Shown here one piece after another: positions 56,585 through 64,000 of a stretch of DNA of 64,000 nt; within the stretch, counting starts at the first letter, position 1; each line of letters begins with the position of its first letter. The DNA is from Gordonia sp. PDNC005 (lineage in GTDB: Bacteria > Actinomycetota > Actinomycetes > Mycobacteriales > Mycobacteriaceae): contig NZ_CP070351.1 in the NCBI RefSeq assembly GCF_016919385.1, forward strand, positions 3,596,001 through 3,660,000, in the 5' to 3' direction. The notes under the pieces were generated by a model. It had not been told where the DNA came from, did not search any database, and saw only the letters and a program-made list of their open reading frames with translations. The position numbers were made by a program, and so were the translations under genes.

Positions 56585-57547
56585 ATGCTCTCCAGCGCCC
56601 GTAAGCGCTTGACTGCCGGTGTGCTCGCACTGGCCACGGCTGCCACCGCGGCCGTTGTCGTCACTCCCGCACCGCAGGCTCAGGCCGCGGGCGTCGTCGA
56701 GAACGTCTGGTCCGCCGCGATGCATCGCAGCGTCCCCGTCAAGATCATCGACGGCGGCGCAGGCAAGTCGAAGCCGACCCTCTACCTGCTGGACGGTCTG
56801 CGTGCCCCCAAGCACAACAGCGGCTGGCTCATCGAGACCAACGTCGACAAGTTCATGGTCGGCAAGGGCACCAACGTCGCGATCCCGTTCGGCGGCGGCG
56901 GCAGCTTCTACACGAACTGGGAGCGCCGCGACCCTAAGCTCGGCCTCAACAAGTGGGAGACCTTCCTGACTCGGGAACTCCCCGCGTACATGAAGAAGAA
57001 CCACGGCAGTGACAACCGTCGCAACGGTGTCGCAGGCCTGTCGATGTCGGGCACCGCAGCGCTGAACCTCGCATCGCGCCACCCGAACTTCTACAAGGCC
57101 GTCGCCTCGTACTCCGGTTACCCGACCGTCACCATGCCGGGCTTCGGCCAGGGCATCCAGGCCTCTGTCATGGAGATGGGCGGCAACCCGGTCAACATGT
57201 GGGGTGTCTGGCCCGCAGGCGAGTGGGCCGCCAACGATCCGTTCCTGACTGCAGGCAACCTCGCCGGCCACCGCGTGTACGTCTCCTCGGGCACCGGCGT
57301 CGGCTCCAAGTACGACTCGTCGCTCACCCCGGGCAGCCCGAACTTCAACGCGACCAAGTTCGCTCAGATGGTTCCGCTCGAGGTCGCCGCGTCGACCAGC
57401 TCGCAGCTGTACATCGCGCGTCTCGCGACGGTCCCCGGCGTCCGCCTCACCACGCACATCTCTCCCGACGGCGCGCACTGGTGGGATTACTGGCAGGCAC
57501 GTTTCAAGGAGTCGTGGGCCTCGACCTTCCGCCCCGCCTTCTTCTGA
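56585..57547 (+). CDS. Secreted mycolyltransferase / antigen-85-type esterase
   Basis: A 320-residue secreted alpha/beta hydrolase. The signal peptide spans ~1-34 (cleavage after QAQA). The nucleophile Ser145 lies in GLSMSGTAAL, and His298 in SPDGAHWWDYW is the catalytic His. It would transfer mycolates onto trehalose or arabinogalactan at the cell surface. AAAGGA lies ~8 nt before ATG 56585; upstream readings have no family similarity. A hairpin terminator follows. The family is restricted to mycolic-acid actinobacteria. Confidence 0.92.
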   Translation: MLSSARKRLTAGVLALATAATAAVVVTPAPQAQAAGVVENVWSAAMHRSVPVKIIDGGAGKSKPTLYLLDGLRAPKHNSGWLIETNVDKFMVGKGTNVAIPFGGGGSFYTNWERRDPKLGLNKWETFLTRELPAYMKKNHGSDNRRNGVAGLSMSGTAALNLASRHPNFYKAVASYSGYPTVTMPGFGQGIQASVMEMGGNPVNMWGVWPAGEWAANDPFLTAGNLAGHRVYVSSGTGVGSKYDSSLTPGSPNFNATKFAQMVPLEVAASTSSQLYIARLATVPGVRLTTHISPDGAHWWDYWQARFKESWASTFRPAFF

Positions 57548-57574
57548 TCTCTCCCCGCTCGTCGAGCGGAAACT

Positions 57575-57608
57575 GACGGCCGGCACCCCTTGTGGGTCGC
57601 CGGCCGTC
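57575..57608. terminator. Terminator after the mycolyltransferase gene
   Basis: GACGGCCGGC (57575-57584) pairs with GCCGGCCGTC (57599-57608), with an inner ACCC/GGGT extension. It lies 27 bp beyond the stop, upstream of the peroxidase gene. Confidence 0.75.
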
Positions 57609-57652
57609 GGCGTGTCAGCACTGGAGTCGGCAGGCCGGGCTAGGGTAGACGA

Positions 57653-58660
57653 GTGGGTACCGGACAGCACATTCTGACGAGTAAAACGCCGACGGCGGTG
57701 TTCCTGGTGGTGACAGTCGACGAGGGCGGGGAGGATGCCGCGCGTGACGCGCTCGAAGGCCTCGCGGGCATCGTGACCACCGTGTCGTCGCGCGTTCCGG
57801 ATGCCACGCTGTGCGCGGTCGTCGCGATCGGGTCGGATGCGTGGGACCGACTCTTCACCGGGCCGCGCCCCGCCGAACTCCATCCGTTCGTCGAACTGAC
57901 CGGTGAGGTCCACACCGCGCCCGCCACCCCCGGCGATCTGTTGCTTCACATCAAGTCCGACCGCGCCGACCTCGCCTACGAGGTCGGACGGCTCTGGACT
58001 GCGCAGCTCGGCGAAGCCGTCACCACCGTCGACGAGACGCACGGCTTCCGGTACTTCGACATGCGCGACCTGATCGGATTCGTCGACGGCACCGAGAACC
58101 CCAACGGGCCGGACGCGGTCTCCGCGATCACCGTCGCCCCCGAGCAGGACCCCGACTTCGCGGGCGGCAGCTACGTCGCCGTGCAGCGGTACGTCACCGA
58201 GTTCGCTGAGTGGAATGCACTGCCGACCTCCGATCAGGAGGATGCGATCGGACGGAGCAAGCTCGAGAACGTCGAGATGGACGACGACACCAAACCGTCG
58301 AACGCCCACACGGCATTGACGAACCTCCCCGACGTCGACGGCAAACCGCAGGACATAGTCCGCGACAACATGCCGTACGGCGACATCGCAGGCGACGGGG
58401 TGAAGGGCACGTACTTCATCGCCTACTCGAAGACCCCGGCGATCACCGAGGAGATGCTGCGCCACATGTTCCTCGGCGATCCGCCCGGTAATCACGATCG
58501 GCTGCTCGACTTCACCACCGCGGTCACCGGAACGCAGTTCTTCGCACCGACCGCCGAGTTCCTCGCCGACCTGCCGCCCGCACCCGAGGCCGAACCCGCC
58601 GAACAGCCCACGACCGTCGGACCATCCGACGGATCGCTCGGCATCGGATCGCTCCGCTGA
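57653..58660 (+). CDS. DyP-type peroxidase, encapsulin cargo
   Basis: A 335-residue dye-decolorising peroxidase. GFVDGTENP holds the catalytic Asp145, NAHTAL the proximal heme ligand His219, and VRDNMPYG the distal Arg237. The last residues, DGSLGIGSLR after a ~30-residue Pro/Glu-rich linker, form the encapsulin-targeting peptide, so it is packaged in the nanocompartment encoded 40 bp downstream. It would use H2O2 to oxidise phenolics or protect against peroxide. A GTG start is used. Confidence 0.95.
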   Translation: MGTGQHILTSKTPTAVFLVVTVDEGGEDAARDALEGLAGIVTTVSSRVPDATLCAVVAIGSDAWDRLFTGPRPAELHPFVELTGEVHTAPATPGDLLLHIKSDRADLAYEVGRLWTAQLGEAVTTVDETHGFRYFDMRDLIGFVDGTENPNGPDAVSAITVAPEQDPDFAGGSYVAVQRYVTEFAEWNALPTSDQEDAIGRSKLENVEMDDDTKPSNAHTALTNLPDVDGKPQDIVRDNMPYGDIAGDGVKGTYFIAYSKTPAITEEMLRHMFLGDPPGNHDRLLDFTTAVTGTQFFAPTAEFLADLPPAPEAEPAEQPTTVGPSDGSLGIGSLR

Positions 58661-58700
58661 CCCCACCGAAGTGAACGCCGGACTGAAAGGACAACACCCC

Positions 58701-59492
58701 ATGACCAATCTGCACCGCGAACTCGCGCCGATCTCGAGCGCCGCCTGGGCCGAGATCGAGGAGGAGGCCACCCGCTCCTTCAAGCGGAACGTCGCCGGCC
58801 GCCGCCTGGTCGATGTGAAGGGCCCGCTCGGCCTCGACACCGACTCGGTGACCATCGGCCACCGCACCAAGATCGACGCCCCCTCCGACGGAATCCAGGC
58901 GTACCTGCGCAACGCGCAGCCGCTCGTTGAGCTGAAGGTCCCGTTCACCGTGACCCGTGAAGCGATCGACGATGTGGAGCGCGGCGCCGCCGACTCCGAC
59001 TGGGACCCCGTGGTCAACGCGGCCCGAGATCTCGCACACGCCGAGGACCGGGCGATCTTCTCCGGGTACCCGGCCGCGAACATCTCGGGCATGTCGGCGG
59101 GCGCCACCAAGATCGCGCTGCCCGAGGACGTCCGCGACTACCCGGAGGCTCTCAGCCAGGCGATCAACGCGCTCCGTCTCGCATCCGTCGACGGTCCTTA
59201 CTCGCTCGCCCTGTCCGCCGACCTGTTCGCGCTGGTGAACGAGACGTCCAACCACGGTTACCCGATCCGCGAGCACCTGCGGCGGCTCCTGGTCGACGGC
59301 GAGATCGTGTGGGCGCCCGCCATCAGCGGCGGATACCTGGTGTCGACCCGCGGCGGTGATTTTGAGCTGACCATCGGCCAGGACGTGTCCATCGGCTACG
59401 ACTCGCACGACGCCGATGTCGTCAATCTGTACTTCACCGAGTCGTTCACCTACCTGAACTACACCGATGAGGCAGCCGTCGCACTCACCTGA
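58701..59492 (+). CDS. Encapsulin shell protein (family 1)
   Basis: A 263-residue HK97-fold nanocompartment protein (linocin-M18 type). NLHRELAPISSAAWAEIEEEA (first ~22 residues) forms the amino-terminal helix that binds the cargo peptide, GPLGLDTDSV and SGYPAANISG mark the E-loop and P-domain parts, and LYFTESFTYLNYT ends the A-domain. ATG 58701 rather than the ATG-like start at 58671 fits the family. It would assemble a T=1 shell around DyP peroxidase. Confidence 0.95.
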   Translation: MTNLHRELAPISSAAWAEIEEEATRSFKRNVAGRRLVDVKGPLGLDTDSVTIGHRTKIDAPSDGIQAYLRNAQPLVELKVPFTVTREAIDDVERGAADSDWDPVVNAARDLAHAEDRAIFSGYPAANISGMSAGATKIALPEDVRDYPEALSQAINALRLASVDGPYSLALSADLFALVNETSNHGYPIREHLRRLLVDGEIVWAPAISGGYLVSTRGGDFELTIGQDVSIGYDSHDADVVNLYFTESFTYLNYTDEAAVALT

Positions 59493-59544
59493 GGAGACGA
59501 ATTTCGAAGTGCCATGACGCCGGTGAGTGCGTAGGGTCGATCGA

Positions 59545-61278
59545 GTGCTGATCCGACTCCTTCGCATGTACCTGACGAAGTACCGCAGTCTGATCATCGC
59601 CGTGATCGCCCTCCAACTGGTGGCGACCGCGGCGATGCTCTATCTCCCCACCTTGAACGCCGACATCATCGACCGTGGTGTCGCGGCAGGCGACACCGGA
59701 TACATCCTGTCGACCGGCGGGTGGATGCTGCTCGTGTCGCTCGTGCAGATCGTGTGCTCGGTCGCGGCGATGTACTTCGGCGCGAAGGCCGCACTCGGCG
59801 CGGGCCGCGACATGCGCCACGACCTCCTGCATCGGGTGAACGAGTTCTCCGCACGCGAGGTCGGACACTTCGGCGCACCGTCGTTGATCACACGCACCAC
59901 GAACGACGTGCAGCAGGTGCAACTGCTGGCCGTCATGTCGATCTCCATCCTGGTGACCGCTCCCATCATGGGCATCGGCGGCATCGCGATGGGCATGCAC
60001 GTCGCGCTCCCGATCTCCTGGGTTCTTGTTGTCGCCGTCCCCGTCCTCGGGATCACGATGGGCCTGATCATCGGCCGCATGATCCCGGCGTTCCGTTCGA
60101 TGCAGGAACGCATCGACAACGTGAATCGCGTGATGCGCGAGCAGATCACCGGAATCCGCGTGGTCCGGGCGTTCGTCCGCGAACGGTACGAGACGCAGAG
60201 GTTCGGTGTCGCCAACGACGATCTCGCGGATGCGACGCTGAGGGTCGGCCGGATGACTGCGCTGATGTTCCCCGCGGTCATGCTGATCACCAACCTCACG
60301 TTGATCGCCGTCCTCTGGTTCGGTGGACATGCCGTCGACGACGGCACCGTCGAGATCGGATCGCTCACGGCGATGATCAGTTACGTCATGCAGATCATGA
60401 TGTCGGTGATGATGGCGTCGTTCCTCGCGATGATGGCCCCACGCGCCGGTGTGTGCGCCGAACGCATCTGCGAAGTCCTCGACACCGAGTCCTCGGTGCA
60501 CTCTCCCGCGGTGTCGAAGGAGCAGACCGCCGACCCGGCGGTCGTCGAGTTCGACGACGTCGAGTTCCGGTACCCGGGCGCTGCCGAACCGGTCTTGTGC
60601 GGAGTGTCGTTCACCACCGCGCCGGGCACCACGACGGCGATCGTCGGCTCCACCGGATCGGGCAAGACGACGCTGGTGAATCTGATCCCGCGCCTGCTCG
60701 ACACGACCGGCGGAGTGCTGCGCATCGGCGGAGTCGACGTCCGCGAACAGGATCCCGACCTGCTGCGGTCCGGCATCGGCGTCGTCCCCCAGCGGCCGTA
60801 TCTCTTCTCCGGAACAGTCGCCACCAACCTCAGGCACGGCAAGCCCGACGCGACCGACGACGAACTGTGGGAGGCGCTGACCGTCGCACAGGCCGCGGAC
60901 TTCGTCCGGGCCATGCCCGACGGGCTCGACACAGCGATCTCGCAGGGCGGCACCACTGTCTCGGGCGGGCAACGACAGCGGTTGGCGATCGCGCGCGCGC
61001 TCGTCCGCCGCCCTGCCGTGTACGTGTTCGACGACTCGTTCTCGGCCCTTGATCTCACCACCGACGCTCGACTGCGCGCCGCCTTGGTGCCCGCCACGCG
61101 CGACTCCGCGATGATCGTCGTCGCGCAGCGCATCTCGACGATCACCGGAGCCGACCAGATCGTCGTCCTCGACGCCGGAACCGTGGTCGGCATCGGAACA
61201 CACGACGAACTGCTGGAGTCGTGTCCCACCTACGCTGAGATAGCCGAATCTCAGCTGTCGATCGGAGCTGCACAGTGA
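59545..61278 (+). CDS. ABC exporter half-transporter, degenerate-site subunit
   Basis: A 577-residue type IV ABC exporter: six transmembrane helices then an ATPase with Walker A GSTGSGKTT, signature VSGGQRQRLAIARAL, and Walker B VYVFDDSFSALD. The Glu after Walker B is replaced by Asp, the usual sign of the degenerate site in heterodimers such as TM287/288. GTG 59545 is preferred over 59527 because AGGG lies 8 nt upstream. It overlaps the next half-transporter gene by 4 bp. Probably exports a lipid, drug or peptide. Confidence 0.88.
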   Translation: MLIRLLRMYLTKYRSLIIAVIALQLVATAAMLYLPTLNADIIDRGVAAGDTGYILSTGGWMLLVSLVQIVCSVAAMYFGAKAALGAGRDMRHDLLHRVNEFSAREVGHFGAPSLITRTTNDVQQVQLLAVMSISILVTAPIMGIGGIAMGMHVALPISWVLVVAVPVLGITMGLIIGRMIPAFRSMQERIDNVNRVMREQITGIRVVRAFVRERYETQRFGVANDDLADATLRVGRMTALMFPAVMLITNLTLIAVLWFGGHAVDDGTVEIGSLTAMISYVMQIMMSVMMASFLAMMAPRAGVCAERICEVLDTESSVHSPAVSKEQTADPAVVEFDDVEFRYPGAAEPVLCGVSFTTAPGTTTAIVGSTGSGKTTLVNLIPRLLDTTGGVLRIGGVDVREQDPDLLRSGIGVVPQRPYLFSGTVATNLRHGKPDATDDELWEALTVAQAADFVRAMPDGLDTAISQGGTTVSGGQRQRLAIARALVRRPAVYVFDDSFSALDLTTDARLRAALVPATRDSAMIVVAQRISTITGADQIVVLDAGTVVGIGTHDELLESCPTYAEIAESQLSIGAAQ

Positions 61279-63194
61279 CCCGCCCCGGAGCAGCCGGCCC
61301 ACCCGGAATGACGCCGTCGATGGAGAAGGCCCACTCGTTCGGCCCGTCGCTGAAGCGTCTGGTGCGCCACCTCGGCGCGTACCGGACGATGATGACCGTG
61401 ATCGTCGTGTCGATCATCGGTTCCGTCGCACTCAACGCGTACTCGCCGAGGGTCCTCGGTGACGCCACAGACGAACTGTTCTCCGGCGTCATCGGATCGC
61501 AGTTGCCCGCCGGTCTCACCAAGGACCAGGCCGTCGAGGGGCTCCGCCAGTCGGGCCACGACACGTTCGCCGACATGGTGTCCGCGATGGACGTCGTACC
61601 GGGCCACGGAGTCGACTTCAGCGCCGTCGGACGGATCCTCGCGATCGTCCTGGCCTTGTACGTGGCGTCGGCGCTGTTCGGCTGGCTCGGCGCGTACCTG
61701 CTGAACAAGGTCGTCGTCTCCACCATCACCGACCTGCGCGGACGCATCGAGGCCAAGATCCATCGCCTTCCGCTGTCGTTCTACGACGAGTCCAAGCGCG
61801 GCGATCTCCTCAGCCGCGTGACGAACGACCTCGACAATCTCTCGCAGTCGTTGCAGCAGACCATCAGCCAGTTGCTCAACTCGGTGCTCATGGTGATCGC
61901 GATCCTCGTGATGATGCTGAGCATCTCACCGCTGCTGTCGCTGATCGCTCTCGCCACCGTCCCGATCGCGGCGATCGCGACAGGCATGATCGCCAAGCGC
62001 TCCAAGCCGCATTTCATCGGCCAGTGGTCGTCCACCGGCGCGCTCAACGCACAGATCGAGGAGGCCTTCACCGGCCACGAGCTCGTCAAGGCGTTCGGCC
62101 GTCGAGAAGCGGTCGAAGCCGACTTCGACGAACGCAACACCGCGCTCTACGAGTCGTCGTGGCGCGCCCAGTTCATCTCCGGCATCATCATGCCGACCAT
62201 CATGTTCCTGGGGAACCTGAACTACGTCGCCGTCGCCGTCGTCGGTGGTCTGCGTGTGGCGTCCGGCCAGCTCAGCCTCGGTGAAGTGCAGGCGTTCATC
62301 CAGTACTCCCGGCAGTTCACGCAGCCGCTCACCCAGATCGGGTCGATGTTCAACCTGATGCAGTCCGGCGTCGCATCGGCCGAACGCATCTTCTCCGTCC
62401 TCGACGAGCCCGAAGAGACCCCGGACCCCGCGAAGCCGGAGTCGCCGGAGACCAGTCGCGGACGCATCGTGTTCGACGACGTCTCGTTCCGGTACGTCGA
62501 CGATCGTCCGCTGATCGAGAACCTGTCCCTGACCGCTGAAGCAGGCGACACAGTCGCCATCGTCGGACCGACCGGCGCAGGCAAGACCACCCTGGTGAAC
62601 CTGATCATGCGGTTCTACGAGGTGGACGAGGGAACCATCTGGATCGACGGCGTCGACGCCTCGCACATGTCACGCGACGACCTCCGGGAACGCACCGGAA
62701 TGGTGCTGCAGGACTCGTGGTTGTTCGGTGGGACGATCTACGACAACATCGCCTACGGTGATCCCACTGCAAGCCGCGAGGAGGTCCTCGAAGCGGCCCG
62801 GATAAGTCACGTCGACCACTTCGTCAGGACACTGCCCGACGGTTACGACACCGTGCTCGACGACGAGGGCGGCGGCGTCTCCGCAGGTGAACGACAGCTC
62901 ATCACGATCGCGCGCGCCTTCCTCGCCAAGCCGACGGTGCTGATTCTCGACGAGGCGACGAGTTCCGTCGACACCCGCACGGAACTCCTCATCGGCAAGG
63001 CGATGGCCAACCTGCGTGCCGACCGCACCAGCTTTGTCATCGCGCACCGCCTCTCGACGATCCGCGACGCCGACGTCATCGTGGTCATGGAGGACGGACA
63101 CATCGTCGAGCAGGGTTCGCATGAATCACTTCTCGAAGCAGAAGGGGCCTACTTCCGCCTCTACTCCGCCCAGTTCTCCGCCGCCGTCACCTAA
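61275..63194 (+). CDS. ABC exporter half-transporter, partner subunit
   Basis: A 639-residue partner of the preceding subunit. It has six helices, Walker A GPTGAGKTT, Walker B with the canonical Glu in VLILDEATSSVD, and H-loop FVIAHRLST. The signature is VSAGERQLITIARAF rather than LSGGQ, complementary to the other subunit, so one composite ATP site is consensus and the other degenerate. A GTG start overlaps the upstream stop. The arrangement matches mycobacterial Rv1272c/Rv1273c-like lipid exporters, though this is a resemblance only. Confidence 0.88.
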   Translation: MTRPGAAGPPGMTPSMEKAHSFGPSLKRLVRHLGAYRTMMTVIVVSIIGSVALNAYSPRVLGDATDELFSGVIGSQLPAGLTKDQAVEGLRQSGHDTFADMVSAMDVVPGHGVDFSAVGRILAIVLALYVASALFGWLGAYLLNKVVVSTITDLRGRIEAKIHRLPLSFYDESKRGDLLSRVTNDLDNLSQSLQQTISQLLNSVLMVIAILVMMLSISPLLSLIALATVPIAAIATGMIAKRSKPHFIGQWSSTGALNAQIEEAFTGHELVKAFGRREAVEADFDERNTALYESSWRAQFISGIIMPTIMFLGNLNYVAVAVVGGLRVASGQLSLGEVQAFIQYSRQFTQPLTQIGSMFNLMQSGVASAERIFSVLDEPEETPDPAKPESPETSRGRIVFDDVSFRYVDDRPLIENLSLTAEAGDTVAIVGPTGAGKTTLVNLIMRFYEVDEGTIWIDGVDASHMSRDDLRERTGMVLQDSWLFGGTIYDNIAYGDPTASREEVLEAARISHVDHFVRTLPDGYDTVLDDEGGGVSAGERQLITIARAFLAKPTVLILDEATSSVDTRTELLIGKAMANLRADRTSFVIAHRLSTIRDADVIVVMEDGHIVEQGSHESLLEAEGAYFRLYSAQFSAAVT

Positions 63195-63221
63195 CCCGCC
63201 CCCTGCGAGCGCGCCCCTGCT

Positions 63222-63330
63222 CTGCTCCTCGGGCGCGCTCTCCCCACTGCTCCTCGGGCGCGCTCTCCCCACTGCTCCTCGGGCGCGCTCTCCCCACTGC
63301 TCCTTGAGCGAGCGAAGCGAGTCGAAAGGC
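63222..63330. repeat. Three 25-bp tandem repeats joined to the dispersed 33-bp element
   Basis: Three exact copies of a 25-bp unit (63222-63246, 63247-63271, 63272-63296), starting CTGCTCCTCG, run into a related fourth segment that is the 33-bp element (63298-63330) also found, inverted, at 28689-28721. It lies between converging genes and could act as a transcription barrier. Confidence 0.85.
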
Positions 63331-63345
63331 GTCCCCGTCCCACCC

Positions 63346-63443
63346 GGTCAGCGGGCGGAGACGTCCACTTCGGCAGTCCTCGCGGGCTCGCCTATCGGCT
63401 CGCGCGCTGCGGAGGGCTCCGCGGACGTCTCCGCCCGCTGACC
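63346..63443. repeat. Perfect 21-bp inverted repeat at the 3' end of the EamA gene
   Basis: Arms at 63346-63366 and 63423-63443 are exact inverted copies, enclosing 56 bp with a further GC-rich inner hairpin. The left arm contains the EamA stop codon, and both arms are translated in the EamA tail. It can also serve as a terminator for converging transcripts. Confidence 0.85.
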
Positions 63444-64000
63444 TCGTTGTGGTGCCTTCTTCCGGCTGCGTCGCTCCCCTCTCGAGAGTGTGCTGTCTGT
63501 TGCGGCGCTCATCGTCGTTCCGATGCTCGCGGCTATGACGGACGCGATGGCGAGGGACGGGAGGACGCCGATCGGTTGGTGGAGCAGTGCAAACCCTGCG
63601 ACGGCGGCGATCGCCGGCTCCAAGCTCAGCAGGACGCCGAACACGTTCTTCGGCAGGCGGCGCAGGGCATTCAGCTCGAGCGAGTACGGGATGAGCGAGC
63701 CCAGGAGCGCGGTGCCCGCGGCGAGCGCGAGCAGACGCCAGTCGCCGAATGCGGGCGCGGCTGCGGCCCCGCCCATCGGCAGCAGCACGATCGACGAGAT
63801 CACCAGCGCCGCGGCGAGACCACCCGTACCCGGCACGCGGGCACTCACCTTGGCGCCCGCGAGGATGTAGCCGGCCCAGAAGAGTCCCGCGAGCAGTGCG
63901 AACAACACACCGGTCGGGTCGAGCGACGACGCGCCGAGCACACTGTCCACACCGAGCAGCATCATGCCGACGAACGCCAGACCGACCCACAGCAGGTCGG
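63348..64000 (-). CDS. EamA/RhtA-type DMT-family transporter, partial
   Basis: Carboxy-terminal ~216 residues of an EamA-domain exporter of small metabolites (RhtA-like, amino acid or homoserine efflux); the start is beyond the right edge. About six hydrophobic segments are visible, with ALLAGLFWAGYILAG and the family LRRLPKNVFGVLLSLEPAIAA near the end of the domain. After the last helix comes a ~45-residue polar tail (from SRGERRSRKKAPQRG) encoded by the inverted repeat 63346-63443, which looks like an insertion-derived extension. The frame is open to base 64000. Confidence 0.85.
   Translation of the reverse strand, partial: DLLWVGLAFVGMMLLGVDSVLGASSLDPTGVLFALLAGLFWAGYILAGAKVSARVPGTGGLAAALVISSIVLLPMGGAAAAPAFGDWRLLALAAGTALLGSLIPYSLELNALRRLPKNVFGVLLSLEPAIAAVAGFALLHQPIGVLPSLAIASVIAASIGTTMSAATDSTLSRGERRSRKKAPQRGQRAETSAEPSAAREPIGEPARTAEVDVSAR

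Noticed and set aside
56483..59110. An 875-codon minus-strand frame across mycolyltransferase, DyP and encapsulin
   Set aside because: It would run opposite to three well-identified genes and has no domain.
63222..63443. CRISPR array or transposon ends
   Set aside because: The 25-bp units are contiguous with no spacers, and no transposase or flanking duplication is seen.

Overview
The window is high-GC DNA from a mycolic-acid-containing actinomycete (Mycobacteriales), most like Gordonia, Rhodococcus or a relative. The lineage evidence is a secreted antigen-85-type mycolyltransferase, a DUF3068/PorA-type envelope protein beside an ABC1 kinase, a DUF222/13E12-type HNH protein, an F420-type Ddn-family oxidoreductase, a KstR-like operator and many GTG starts. 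The genus is inference. No insertion sequence, phage, CRISPR array or rRNA was seen. There is one tRNA, tRNA-Ser(TGA).

Layout. 0-3 kb: two divergent acyltransferase-3 genes, one cut by the left edge. 3-5.4 kb: a tightly overlapping NAD-salvage operon on the minus strand (pnuC, a NadR-like bifunctional enzyme, an NrtR-like regulator). 5.4-7 kb: an AGCS amino-acid symporter. 7-24 kb: a catabolic island made of an MFS transporter, an imine-reductase-type enzyme, a class III aminotransferase, a diaminopentanoate-dehydrogenase-like enzyme, aldehyde and alcohol dehydrogenases, two PhyH dioxygenases, TetR and PucR regulators, a CoA ligase, a Baeyer-Villiger monooxygenase, an esterase and a membrane protein. 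24-29 kb: an orphan cyclic-phosphate receiver protein, tRNA-Ser, a quinone oxidoreductase, a CHAP hydrolase and a DUF222/HNH gene. 29-33.4 kb: a Ddn-family protein, an NTF2-flavin monooxygenase fusion with a divergent GAF-domain regulator, and a phosphodiesterase. 33.4-38.6 kb: an FtsX-type ABC transporter with a divergent two-component system. 38.6-43.2 kb: an Hsp90-like ATPase and a 944-residue TPR protein in a two-gene operon. 43.4-46.4 kb: pntA-pntB. 46.7-49.2 kb: a divergent FAD dehydrogenase/epoxide hydrolase pair sharing a KstR-type operator. 49.2-53.3 kb: a secreted protein, csoR, a twin-motif orphan protein and nadB. 53.4-57.5 kb: envelope genes. 57.6-59.5 kb: a DyP peroxidase/encapsulin pair. 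59.5-63.2 kb: a heterodimeric ABC exporter. 63.3 kb to the right edge: an EamA transporter cut by the window.

How the genes fit together. NAD metabolism recurs: nicotinamide riboside uptake and phosphorylation, de novo synthesis (nadB) and transhydrogenation (pntAB). In the catabolic island a TTTGA-N5-TCAAA palindrome lies both beside the TetR gene and between the MFS and imine-reductase genes, so one regulator may control both ends. Oxidative ring or chain cleavage (hydroxylation, alcohol oxidation, Baeyer-Villiger oxidation, ester hydrolysis, CoA activation) plus amine handling is the best reading of the island, but its substrate cannot be deduced.

Least-described items: the Hsp90-TPR operon with a structured upstream region, the catabolic island and its operators, and several repeat structures, including a perfect inverted repeat that encodes the C-terminal tail of the EamA protein.
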